Shown here one piece after another: positions 49,518-57,246 of a DNA stretch of 64,000 nt. Numbering within the stretch: position 1 is the stretch's first letter; each line of letters starts with the position of its first letter. The notes beneath the pieces are model-generated. The model was not told the origin of the DNA and ran no database searches. It saw only the letters and a list, made by a program, of their open reading frames with translations. The stretch spans positions 434,001-498,000 of the forward strand of contig NZ_QZWZ01000002.1 in NCBI RefSeq assembly GCF_003601975.1, written 5' to 3'. A program made the translations under genes and the position numbers. The DNA comes from Mesorhizobium waimense (GTDB lineage: Bacteria; Pseudomonadota; Alphaproteobacteria; Rhizobiales; Rhizobiaceae).

Positions 49518-50156
49518 TTATGGGATCATCACCAGCACGGGCGTTGCCGCCTCTAGCAGAACGTCCCTAGCTTCGCCGGTTGCGCAAATCACATGGGCCT
49601 CGCCAGTTTTCCTTGCGCGTTCGACCTTGCCGAAGAACTGTTCTCCGTCTCTTGTCCGACAAATAGACAGGACGCCAATCGCTGCCGGGTCAACGCTGTC
49701 CGAATGTCGAAACAGCACGACAGCATCATCCATAACCGATAGCGGGCCGGTCAGGGCTCGTATCTGCGCCCCGATGATTCGGCTGTTGCCATGAACCGTG
49801 ATCGACGCTTGGGCGCGCTCGATCACCGCTTGCGGCAATGGCTTAGGGTCCGCGAGCTTTTCCATGATGCCGCGTTCGTCAATGATCGCGGCAAGCAATA
49901 TGCTTGTAGATTGCTGATCCAGGTCAATCGAAACGCCTGAATGAACTAGAACTTCGCTGATGGGCGCGCCTAGAAATCGTGCGATTTCGTTGGCTTCTTC
50001 CATCTTCATCTTGCGTTGTCCTGACAGCATCCGCGAAACAGCGGACGCATCAACACCAAGATGCCGTGCCAAGCCGCGAACGGACTTGCCCCCTTCTGCC
50101 AGCTTTTCGATGAACCAATCTTTATCGATGACTGGACGCTCCATAGTCTTTTGCAT
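49518..50156 (-). CDS. CI-like prophage repressor
   Basis: 212 residues (208 if started at ATG 50144). An N-terminal XRE helix-turn-helix (GGKSVRGLARHLGVDASAVSRMLSGQRKMKMEEANEIARFL) is followed by a C-terminal domain. There, HSDSVDPAAIGVLSI resembles the GDSMEP Ser motif of LexA/S24 folds and FFGKVERARK is near where the Lys would be. A typical Ala-Gly cleavage site is not obvious, so SOS cleavage is uncertain. It is divergent from the Cro-like gene and should bind the GTTGYGA-N3-TCGCAAC sites. Confidence 0.82.
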   Translation of the reverse strand: MQKTMERPVIDKDWFIEKLAEGGKSVRGLARHLGVDASAVSRMLSGQRKMKMEEANEIARFLGAPISEVLVHSGVSIDLDQQSTSILLAAIIDERGIMEKLADPKPLPQAVIERAQASITVHGNSRIIGAQIRALTGPLSVMDDAVVLFRHSDSVDPAAIGVLSICRTRDGEQFFGKVERARKTGEAHVICATGEARDVLLEAATPVLVMIP

Positions 50157-50201
50157 GCACTTTTCCGTATGCGAGATTGATAATCCCGCCGCATTGATAC
50201 C

Positions 50202-50218
50202 GTTGCACCTTTCGCAAC
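50202..50218 (-). promoter_or_regulatory. Operator GTTGCAC-CTT-TCGCAAC upstream of the repressor
   Basis: A near-symmetric 7-3-7 site 46 bases before the repressor start. Probably mediates autoregulation. Confidence 0.65.
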
Positions 50219-50304
50219 AAACGGCAAGACGGGCAAGGGAGGTAGCCCGGTATGAGCCGTTTTGGTTAATCCAGCTTTTTTGGTTAACCCGGTGTTGAGA
50301 TGCC

Positions 50305-50338
50305 TTGACGATGTGAAAATCGCAACGTACTGTTGTGA
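50305..50338 (+). promoter_or_regulatory. Rightward early promoter with operator GATGTGA-AAA-TCGCAAC
   Basis: TTGACG (50305-50310) and TACTGT (50328-50333) are 17 bases apart. The operator (50310-50326) fills the spacer, and a half-site GTTGTGA (50332-50338) overlaps the -10. It would drive the Cro-like and replication genes. Confidence 0.65.
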
Positions 50339-50365
50339 AACATGCATCAAAAGGAGACACCTCAC

Positions 50366-50590
50366 TTGGCGGAACCATGCAAAACTCCGTGGCAGAAAGT
50401 GCATGCGAAATTCGGCATGTCGCCGTCTCAGTTCGCGCGTGTCCTCAATCGGCACAGGTCCAAGATCAGCCGCGCGCTTAGCGACGAGAAAGGGCTGATC
50501 AGCGGCAAGGATCAGGAATTGATCATTCAAGCCGCCGCTGACCATAAGGTTCCGCTCACCTCTGACGATCTGACGCCGGAAGTTCAATGA
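50366..50590 (+). CDS. Cro-like DNA-binding protein
   Basis: 74 residues from TTG 50366. An in-frame ATG at 50342 exists, but the AAGGAG ribosome site at 50351-50356 lies inside that longer form and 9 bases before TTG. KFGMSPSQFARVLNRHRSKISRALSDEKGLI is a helix-turn-helix. It lies opposite the repressor, as Cro does, and opens the early operon. Confidence 0.75.
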   Translation: MAEPCKTPWQKVHAKFGMSPSQFARVLNRHRSKISRALSDEKGLISGKDQELIIQAAADHKVPLTSDDLTPEVQ

Positions 50591-50805
50591 CCGGCGACAC
50601 CAGGCCCATGACCATCGGGCAGCAGGCGGAATTCATCGATCAGATAGCCGCCCGTTGCGTTATGCGCGACGGCTCCGACGCGGTCGAGACGCACATGACG
50701 GTCACCAAGAAGGAAGCCGAGGATTTGCGCCTGATCGCCGCCCGGCTGCGCCGCATTGCGCCGCATGAGGACGCGATCAAGCACATGGTTACGGGGAGGC
50801 GGTAA
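50587..50805 (+). CDS. Hypothetical phage protein
   Basis: 72 residues, helical and charged (TIGQQAEFIDQIAARCVMRD...TVTKKEAEDLRLIAARLRRIAP). Start overlaps the Cro-like stop by four bases. Function unknown. Confidence 0.65.
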   Translation: MTGDTRPMTIGQQAEFIDQIAARCVMRDGSDAVETHMTVTKKEAEDLRLIAARLRRIAPHEDAIKHMVTGRR

Positions 50806-50806
50806 C

Positions 50807-51100
50807 GTGGGATTTTTCAAGCAAGTCGAGGGTGAGGCGGCGATCGTCGTCATCAAAGGCGTTTACAAGCAAGTCGATCTCTATGAGCGCGACGGCTTCC
50901 TATACGCAAAAACGGCGGGCGGCTTTGTCCGGTTGATGGCGGACGGCTCAACTACCAAAGACCGCATGCGCCTGGATCACATGTCCTGGAACGGCGCACT
51001 TTGCCGCGACGGCATGGGCCGGCTCTGCACGTCCGAGGCGTCGGGCGCGAAGTCGCTTGAAGCTCCCAAGGCGCAACTCCTGCTCGGCGCGCCAGACTGA
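50807..51100 (+). CDS. Hypothetical phage protein
   Basis: 97 residues from GTG 50807 (after GGAGGCGGTAAC). The sequence is beta-rich at first (AAIVVIKGVYKQVDLYERDGFLYAKTAGGFVRL) and ends Ala/Leu-rich. No family known. Stop overlaps the helicase start by one base. Confidence 0.65.
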   Translation: MGFFKQVEGEAAIVVIKGVYKQVDLYERDGFLYAKTAGGFVRLMADGSTTKDRMRLDHMSWNGALCRDGMGRLCTSEASGAKSLEAPKAQLLLGAPD

Positions 51101-52581
51101 TGATCCAGCTTCGCCCTGATCAGGAAGACGTGCGGGCAAAGCTCCGGGTGGCGCTGCGTTCGTCGGCGGCCGTCCTGGTCTATGCGCCGACCGGCTTCGG
51201 CAAGACGGTGCTTGCGGCGGCGCTGATCAAGCTGATCATTGCGGCGGGCAAGCGCGTGATCTTCTGCGTTCACCGTGTCGATCTGATCACTCAAACGGCC
51301 AAGACCTTTGAGAAGTTCGGTATCCCGTTTTCCTACATCGCGGCCGGCTATCACTTCAACCCGTATCACAAGGTCTTCATCGCCTCTATCGCAACGCTGA
51401 AAAACCGGCTCGGGAAGATCCCCGCCGATTACATCATGGTGGATGAGGCGCACCTGAGTGCGGCGAGCGGATGGGCTGCGGTCGCTCTGCACTACAAGGA
51501 AATGCTCGCAAGGCTGATTGGCCTGACGGGATCGCCTGAGCGCCTGGATGGGAAGCCGCTCGGCGACGTGTGGGATACGATGGTCATGGGGCCGTCCGTC
51601 CGTTGGCTGATCGACAATGGGCACCTCTCGAAATATCGGGCCTTCGCTCCTGCCGGTCTTGATCTGTCGGGCGTTCACACGCGCAACGGCGACTATGTGG
51701 CATCGGAGATCGATGACTTAATGTCGGGCAGGGCGGTGCTGGCCGGCGCGGTGCGGCACTGGCGCAAGTTCGCGAGAGGCAAGCGCACCATTGCCTTTTC
51801 GCCGTCGATCATTCGAAGCGAGCAACTCGCAGCTGAGTTCCGCGCGAACGGTGTCATGGCCGTGGCGCTCGATGGCAACACGCCGCAAGAGGATCGCCGC
51901 TCGGCGTTCGTTGGCTTCGCCGACCGGCAAATTGATGTGATCGTGAATTGCGCGCTGTTCTGCGAGGGCTTCGATCTCGCCGCCCAGGTCGATCGCGACG
52001 TGACGATTGAGGCGGTGTTGCAATACTCGCCGACGCAATCGCTGGCGAAGCACCTACAACAACTCGGGCGCGGGCTGCGCAAGAAGCCAGAGCCGGCAAT
52101 CCTTCTCGATCTGGTCGGCAACCTTGGCCGTCACGGGTTGCCGGATGAGGAGCGCGAATGGTCGCTTGAGGGGCGCAAGAAAGCGGATCGCGGCGAGGGC
52201 GTACTCATCTGCAAAGAGTGTTTCTATTCGCACGCGCCCGCTCCGCAATGCCCTGACTGCGGCTTTGTCTATCCGGTCAGAAAGAATGATGGCGCTGGCA
52301 TGGGTCGCCTTCTCGATGAGGTCGAGGGCGAGCTTGAGGAGGTCGACCTTGAGACGGTTCGCCGTGAGCGGAAGCGGCGACACGATGAGGAAGCTCGCCA
52401 GTTGGCGGCTGATATCATCGACGGGCGAACCGACGATCTCGACGCCGGCATCAAGAAGCAGCTGAAAATCCTACTCGAAACGACAACGGCGAAAAGGTCG
52501 AAGTCGCCCGCGAAATGGGCGGCTCACGTTCTCACGGCGAGGCTTGCGAAAAAGGCGGAAAGGTACGGGGACCAACGATGA
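51100..52581 (+). CDS. DEAH-box superfamily 2 helicase
   Basis: 493 residues. Walker A is APTGFGKT (about 30-37), the DEAH box lies at about 114-117 (MVDEAHLS), GLTGSPERLDG is motif III-like, and QQLGRGLRKKPE is motif VI. A CxxC...CxxC ribbon (CKECFYSHAPAPQCPDCGF, about 371-389) follows the helicase core, then a charged C-terminus. It probably unwinds or translocates on DNA during replication, like phage SSL2-type helicases. Confidence 0.88.
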   Translation: MIQLRPDQEDVRAKLRVALRSSAAVLVYAPTGFGKTVLAAALIKLIIAAGKRVIFCVHRVDLITQTAKTFEKFGIPFSYIAAGYHFNPYHKVFIASIATLKNRLGKIPADYIMVDEAHLSAASGWAAVALHYKEMLARLIGLTGSPERLDGKPLGDVWDTMVMGPSVRWLIDNGHLSKYRAFAPAGLDLSGVHTRNGDYVASEIDDLMSGRAVLAGAVRHWRKFARGKRTIAFSPSIIRSEQLAAEFRANGVMAVALDGNTPQEDRRSAFVGFADRQIDVIVNCALFCEGFDLAAQVDRDVTIEAVLQYSPTQSLAKHLQQLGRGLRKKPEPAILLDLVGNLGRHGLPDEEREWSLEGRKKADRGEGVLICKECFYSHAPAPQCPDCGFVYPVRKNDGAGMGRLLDEVEGELEEVDLETVRRERKRRHDEEARQLAADIIDGRTDDLDAGIKKQLKILLETTTAKRSKSPAKWAAHVLTARLAKKAERYGDQR

Positions 52582-52928
52582 TGATGAGCCATTCAACACT
52601 CAAACTTTCACCGATTAACTGCCCGTGCTGCCAACAGCACGTGGCGGTTCCTACGCTCGCGATCGTGGTTGACCGCTACAAGGTCACGCCGCTTGAGGCG
52701 CGCATTCTCGGTGCGGTCTGGAAGGGCAAGGGAATGCCCGTCATGACCGAAAGAATTTTTGACGCGATGTACGCTGATGACCCCGATGGCGGGCCGTCGC
52801 CGACGCGCATGTATGCCGCTTTCAAGGTGGCGCTCTGCCACCTTCGGGCTCGCTTGGCCGGGTCCGGTATCACCGTCGAAAACGTGGGGTATCGCCAAGG
52901 GTATCGCCTCATCCTGGGAGTTCATTGA
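52578..52928 (+). CDS. CPCC-type winged-helix protein
   Basis: 116 residues. Begins with a CPCCQQH zinc-like motif, then a winged-helix part with KVTPLEARILGAVWKGKGMPV...IFDAMYADDPDGGPSPTRMYAAFKVALCHLRARL, similar to the DNA-binding domain of OmpR-type regulators. Shares CPCC and YADDPDGGP with the 55158 gene. Start ATG 52578 overlaps the helicase stop. Confidence 0.75.
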   Translation: MMMSHSTLKLSPINCPCCQQHVAVPTLAIVVDRYKVTPLEARILGAVWKGKGMPVMTERIFDAMYADDPDGGPSPTRMYAAFKVALCHLRARLAGSGITVENVGYRQGYRLILGVH

Positions 52929-52929
52929 A

Positions 52930-53430
52930 ATGGCCGGCTCACTCAACAAGGTCACGCTGATTGGCAACCTCGGCGCTGATCCCGACATCAAGAATTTGAA
53001 CAGCGGCAACTCTGTCGCGAACTTCTCGCTGGCCACGTCCGAAAGCTGGAAGGACAAGAACACGGGCGAAAAGAAAGAGGTGACGCAGTGGCATCGTTGC
53101 GTTGTCTGGAATGACGGCTTGATCGGCGTCATCGAAAAGTACGTCAAGAAGGGCAGCAAGGTCTACGTCGAGGGCGAGTTGCAAACCCGCACATGGGAAA
53201 AGGATGGCGTCACGCACTACGCGACTGAGGTTGTCCTGACCGGCTTCGACGCCAAGCTGATCCTTCTCGGCGATGGCGGCGGCGGTGCTCGCCCCGATCA
53301 GAACGGCAACACAGACAGGCCGGGCAACAAGGGCGGCGGCTACGGCGCGCAATCGGGCGGCGCGGCGCGGAACGGCGAGGGCTCTAACCAGTCTTCGTCG
53401 CGTCAGCTTGACGACGAAATCCCGTTCTGA
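52930..53430 (+). CDS. ssb: Single-stranded DNA-binding protein
   Basis: 166 residues. The OB-fold core MAGSLNKVTLIGNLGADPDIKNL, then WHRCVVWNDGLIGVIEKYVKKGSKVYVEGELQTRTWEKDGV, is followed by a Gly/Asn-rich linker and the acidic tip DDEIPF that recruits partners. It protects single strands for replication and RecT-type recombination. Confidence 0.92.
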   Translation: MAGSLNKVTLIGNLGADPDIKNLNSGNSVANFSLATSESWKDKNTGEKKEVTQWHRCVVWNDGLIGVIEKYVKKGSKVYVEGELQTRTWEKDGVTHYATEVVLTGFDAKLILLGDGGGGARPDQNGNTDRPGNKGGGYGAQSGGAARNGEGSNQSSSRQLDDEIPF

Positions 53431-53436
53431 GGTGCG

Positions 53437-53793
53437 ATGATGGGCGTCTACGTTGACGACATGAAAGCGCCGTTCGGCAACATGGTTATGTGCCACATGT
53501 GGGCCGATACTGACGATGAGCTTTTGACGATGGCCGACAAGATCGGCGTCCAGAGGAAATGGATACAGGGGCATCAGACGCTTTCCTTTGGGAAGTATCG
53601 CAATGCCAGTTGGGTCCATTTCGATATTGCCATGAGCAAGCGAGCGCTCGCGGTGAAGGCCGGCGCAATCGAGACAGATAGGTTTGGCCCGCTGGAGCAT
53701 ACGGCCAAGCTTGCGATTGCTTCGGGCATACCGGAGCGGATCACCTATGGCGAGAAGCGGTTGGCGATGGTTGCCGACTGTCGGGCTCGCTGA
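53437..53793 (+). CDS. DUF4031 domain protein
   Basis: 118 residues (or from ATG 53440). VYVDDMKAPFGNMVMCHMWADTDDELLTMADKIGVQRKWIQG and HFDIAMSKRALAVKAGAIE match DUF4031. The role is unknown; it often occurs in phage replication regions. Its end overlaps the VRR-NUC start. Confidence 0.8.
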   Translation: MMGVYVDDMKAPFGNMVMCHMWADTDDELLTMADKIGVQRKWIQGHQTLSFGKYRNASWVHFDIAMSKRALAVKAGAIETDRFGPLEHTAKLAIASGIPERITYGEKRLAMVADCRAR

Positions 53794-54185
53794 TGGCTGA
53801 GGGCGATCTCATGCGCCGGCTGCAAAAGCTCGCGTCCTCTCTCGGGGCGCGGCTTTTCAGGCAGCAAGTCGGCATGGCCTGGGTAGGCAAGGTCGAGCGC
53901 GGGCCGGGTCATTTCCGGCTTGCGGCCGGCGATGTCGTGATCCGCAACGCTCGCCCGTTCCATGCCGGGTTTGAAGGTATGTCCGATCTTGGCGGCTGGG
54001 TTCCTGTCGAGATCACTCACGACATGATCGGCTCAACCGTCGCCGTTTACGCTCAGGTCGAGGTGAAGGAAAACGGCAGGCCGACGAAGGAACAAACCGC
54101 GTGGGTCGATGCGGTCAACAATGCTGGCGGCAGGGCGGGTGTTGCCCGCAACGAAGCGGACCTAAATCAAATCCTCTGGCGCTGA
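53793..54185 (+). CDS. VRR-NUC domain nuclease
   Basis: 130 residues. GMSDLGGWVPVEITHD, VAVYAQVEVKENGRPTKEQTAWVDAVNNAGGRAGVARNEADLNQIL contains the E-V-K and the Q-x-x-W core of VRR-NUC/PD-(D/E)XK endonucleases. It may resolve branched replication intermediates. Confidence 0.82.
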   Translation: MAEGDLMRRLQKLASSLGARLFRQQVGMAWVGKVERGPGHFRLAAGDVVIRNARPFHAGFEGMSDLGGWVPVEITHDMIGSTVAVYAQVEVKENGRPTKEQTAWVDAVNNAGGRAGVARNEADLNQILWR

Positions 54186-54204
54186 CCGCCTCCTAAGATT
54201 TTAT

Positions 54205-54234
54205 GCAAATCGTCGGCAAGCTCTTGCGATTTGC
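54205..54234. other. Hairpin upstream of primase, possible origin element
   Basis: GCAAATCG (54205-54212) pairs with CGATTTGC (54227-54234). Inside, CAAG pairs with CTTG around a CT loop after a bulged TCGG. The structure, the operator at 54245-54261 and an AT-rich patch lie directly before the primase gene. Confidence 0.4.
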
Positions 54235-54244
54235 TCAACGCTAT

Positions 54245-54261
54245 GTTGTGATATTCGCAAC
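54245..54261 (+). promoter_or_regulatory. Operator GTTGTGA-TAT-TCGCAAC before the primase gene
   Basis: A near-perfect 7-3-7 site 27 bases before the primase ATG. A weak promoter (TTGCGA 54224-54229, TGTGAT 54247-54252, 17-base spacer) overlaps it. It would place a second repressor-controlled start inside the early operon. Confidence 0.65.
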
Positions 54262-54288
54262 AGGCAAATCAGTGTAGGGAATTGCAAA

Positions 54289-55161
54289 ATGGCCAACGAT
54301 GTCGAGCGCATACGGCGCGAGGTTTCCCTACCTGCCACGGCTGAAAGCTTCGGCGTCAGACTTGAGGAAGACGGCAAAGAGCGGGTGGCTTGCTGCCCGT
54401 TCCACGCCGACAACACCGCGTCTTTTACGATCTTCACGGGCAACGATCACGTCGAGCGCTTCCACTGCTTCGGCTGCGGTGAGCGTGGCGACGTGCTCGA
54501 CTTTGTTCAAGGGATCAAGGGCGTCGATCTCAAGGAAGCGATCCGCATTCTCGGCGGCGGCAAGGCTGGCCCAAACATCACGCCGCGCAAGGTCGAGGCG
54601 AGGGACGTTTACGCGGGGATCGTGCCGCTACATCCTGCCGGTGAGATCGTCGTCGGGCGCAAGGTCACGCTCTACAACCCGAAGCGCGCCGACACTGACC
54701 GCGAATGGGGGTCGTTCGCCCCGTCGATGGTGTTCCCGTACTCCCGCGCAGATGGGTCGCTGATCGGCTATGTGCTGCGCCACGATCTACCAGACGGCGG
54801 CAAGGAAACGCCCATGGTGATGTGGGTGCGTCTGCCGAACGGCAAAGAATGCTGGTCCCGCTTCCCGTTTCCCAGGCCGCGCCCGCTCTACGGGCTTATG
54901 TCGCTTCGCGATGGGCAAGTGATCGTGGTCGAGGGCGAGAAATGCCGCGATAAGCTGGCGTCCGCCAGCGGGCGCAATGTCGTGACCTGGCCGGGGGGGA
55001 CCTACGGGATTAACCATGTGGATTGGTCGCCGCTCGCCGGGCGCTCGGCGGTGATCTGGCCGGATGACGATGAGCCCGGCCTGAAGACTGCCGGCGAGAT
55101 CGCCGGGCTCCTGACGGGGCTGGGCTGTTCGGTCAAGATGATGCTGAGGGCCGCACAATGA
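54289..55161 (+). CDS. DNA primase (CHC2 zinc finger plus TOPRIM)
   Basis: 290 residues. A DnaG-type CHC2 zinc finger comes first (CCPFHADNTASF at about 36, HCFGCGERGDVLDFV). A TOPRIM domain follows (IVVEGEKCRDKL at about 212, VIWPDDDEPGL). The helicase-binding part is absent; the VapE-type helicase is separate. It starts RNA primers at the fork. GGGAATTGCAAA precedes the ATG. Confidence 0.88.
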   Translation: MANDVERIRREVSLPATAESFGVRLEEDGKERVACCPFHADNTASFTIFTGNDHVERFHCFGCGERGDVLDFVQGIKGVDLKEAIRILGGGKAGPNITPRKVEARDVYAGIVPLHPAGEIVVGRKVTLYNPKRADTDREWGSFAPSMVFPYSRADGSLIGYVLRHDLPDGGKETPMVMWVRLPNGKECWSRFPFPRPRPLYGLMSLRDGQVIVVEGEKCRDKLASASGRNVVTWPGGTYGINHVDWSPLAGRSAVIWPDDDEPGLKTAGEIAGLLTGLGCSVKMMLRAAQ

Positions 55162-55490
55162 GCGCTTGTCCTTGCTGCGGCTTCCGTGAAGGAACCGGAA
55201 GCCCGGTCGAGATCGGGAAGACGATCCGTCTGACGCGCAAAGAGCGGGCGCTGTTCGCTATCTTCGCCGGCAACTTCGGCAAATTCCTTTCGGCGGGCGA
55301 GATCGTTGATGTGCTGTACGCCGACGATCCCGATGGCGGGCCTGAAATGGCAGAGAATAGCCTGTCAGTCGGCATGCGGAATTTCAAAGAGAAGATACGC
55401 GCTCGCGGTCTCGACATCGACGTGAAGCTTGGACGCGGCGGCGGTCGCCGCATGACTTGGGCCAAGACCGGGCGCGCTGCCAAGAAATGA
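55158..55490 (+). CDS. CPCC-type winged-helix protein, paralogue
   Basis: 110 residues with ACPCCGF at the start, TRKERALFAIFAGNFGKFLSAGEIVDVLYADDPDGGPEMAENSLSVGMRNFKEKIRARGL as a winged helix, and a basic C-terminus. Shares its layout and the YADDPDGGP loop with the 52578 gene but is otherwise diverged. Overlaps the primase stop by four bases. Confidence 0.75.
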   Translation: MSACPCCGFREGTGSPVEIGKTIRLTRKERALFAIFAGNFGKFLSAGEIVDVLYADDPDGGPEMAENSLSVGMRNFKEKIRARGLDIDVKLGRGGGRRMTWAKTGRAAKK

Positions 55491-57001
55491 CTTATTCATT
55501 TTCAGATTGGCAGGAAGGCAAGCAGCCTAAGAAGGGGTGGGACTGCGCCGACGCGATCGATGACGGCTGGTCGAAGGATCAGCTTGACGCCTTCATGCGC
55601 GCTACCGCTCGGCCATGGTCGCCGCCGCAACAGAAACCGGCAGGCGAGGCCGCTGAGCGCGTTCCGCCCGCCGCCGGCCCTGCCAAGCCCGTTGCAGAGG
55701 CCCGCACGGTGGAGCAGGCCCAGCCCGCGACCGTGACCCAGCTGCACACGCGCAAGACGGTCAAGGCTGACGATAGCTGGCAGCTTGGCCTGATCTGCAA
55801 TGAGGAAGGCAAGATCAAGCCGGGCGCTACCAAGAATTGGGCGCTGTTCCTCGAAAACCATCCCGAAACGGTCGACGTGTTCGCCTTCGATGCCTTCAAA
55901 CTGCGCGTCATGCTGATGCGCGCGCCGCCGTGGGCGGGGAAGGGTTCGGCCTGGGAGCCGCGCGCCGTCCAGGATCGCGACTACAGCGAGGCGGTCATGT
56001 GGCTGGAAGGGCGGTACATGACGCCCAAGGCGTCGAACATAGCGGCGGTGATCCAGACCGTCGCGGAACATTCGAGCTTCGACCGGCTGACTGAATACCT
56101 TGAAGGCCTGGCCTGGGACGGCAAGCAGCGCGTGAAGCGGTTCGCCAACGATTACCTCGGGTGCCTCGGCGACACCTATGCGCCGATCGTGAGCGAACGT
56201 TGGCTGATCTCCAGCGTCGCGCGCGGGCTCAAGCCTGGCTGCAAGGTCGACACGATGCCGATCCTTGAAGGGCCGCAAGGCTTGCGCAAGTCGACTGCTA
56301 TCAGGGCTCTTTATGGCGACGAGTTTTTTAGCGACAACCTGTCGGATATCGGCTCCAAAGACGCGATAATGGAACTGCAAGGCGTATGGGGTCTTGAGGT
56401 CGCTGAAATGCACCGCTTCTCAGCCGCCGAAACCAGCGCGGTCAAAAAATTCCTGCCTCGGCAGATTGACCGGTTCCGCCCGCCATATGGCCGGTCCGTC
56501 ATTGAAGCGCCTCGCCGCGTGGTGATGGCCGGGACCATCAACCCGGAAGGCAATCCGTATCTGCATGATCCAACCGGTGCGCGCCGGTTCTGGCCGCTCG
56601 AATGCCGCAAGATCGATATCGACGCGATCCACCGCGACCGTGATCAGATTTGGGCTGAGGCTGTGGCGCTGTTCAAGAGCGGCGCGCAATGGTGGATCAA
56701 GGAAGACGAGACCCCGACAGTAGAGGCAGAGCAGGAAAAGCGCACCGATGTCGACGTATGGGTCAGCCACATCGCGCCGATGCTCAAGACAAGAACGTCA
56801 GTCACTCAGTTGGAAATTTTCGAGACGCTCGGCATCCTGAAAAAGGATGCTGACCGGCGTCATTCCGATCGCGTCGGGCGGATCATGAAAAAGCTTGGAT
56901 GGCAAGCTGAGCGCGACCGCAAGGATGGCGAAGACAGGACGATCTACCGGAGCGGCAAGCCTGACTTGCTGACCTATGCCGACGAGAAAATGGATTGGTG
57001 A
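55487..57001 (+). CDS. VapE-family (SF3-like) helicase
   Basis: 504 residues from ATG 55487, overlapping the previous stop. After a Pro-rich N-terminus, the VapE domain holds Walker A (EGPQGLRKST, about 262-271) and a Walker B-like WGLEVAEMHRF near 302, then RRVVMAGTINPEGNPYLHDPTGARRFWPLE. It is the likely replicative helicase working with the primase and SSB. A C-terminal helix-turn-helix-like part ends the protein. Confidence 0.87.
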   Translation: MTYSFSDWQEGKQPKKGWDCADAIDDGWSKDQLDAFMRATARPWSPPQQKPAGEAAERVPPAAGPAKPVAEARTVEQAQPATVTQLHTRKTVKADDSWQLGLICNEEGKIKPGATKNWALFLENHPETVDVFAFDAFKLRVMLMRAPPWAGKGSAWEPRAVQDRDYSEAVMWLEGRYMTPKASNIAAVIQTVAEHSSFDRLTEYLEGLAWDGKQRVKRFANDYLGCLGDTYAPIVSERWLISSVARGLKPGCKVDTMPILEGPQGLRKSTAIRALYGDEFFSDNLSDIGSKDAIMELQGVWGLEVAEMHRFSAAETSAVKKFLPRQIDRFRPPYGRSVIEAPRRVVMAGTINPEGNPYLHDPTGARRFWPLECRKIDIDAIHRDRDQIWAEAVALFKSGAQWWIKEDETPTVEAEQEKRTDVDVWVSHIAPMLKTRTSVTQLEIFETLGILKKDADRRHSDRVGRIMKKLGWQAERDRKDGEDRTIYRSGKPDLLTYADEKMDW

Positions 57002-57002
57002 A

Positions 57003-57212
57003 ATGAAAGAGCCGCGCCCGGCTCATTCCGGTCGCGGCCCCGTCACCGTGATTTGCCTCATTTCGCCGGGTTCATGGTCCCGATACCCCATGCGCGGCCC
57101 GACGCCGATCCCCTCGGACGATGACGGCCATTTTCAACCAATCTCTCACGATGCGATTGGCAAGGAGTTCCGCGCGGGGGTGTTCGATGCCGCCAACTAT
57201 TGCCGGGGATAG
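57003..57212 (+). CDS. Hypothetical protein, doubtful
   Basis: 69 residues, Pro/Ser/His-rich, with an acidic middle (SDDDGHFQ). ATG is one base after the VapE stop. No motif known. It could also be untranslated leader for the lysin gene. Confidence 0.4.
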   Translation: MKEPRPAHSGRGPVTVICLISPGSWSRYPMRGPTPIPSDDDGHFQPISHDAIGKEFRAGVFDAANYCRG

Positions 57213-57246
57213 TTGTCGAGCTTCACACCCAACGGGGATTGACACT

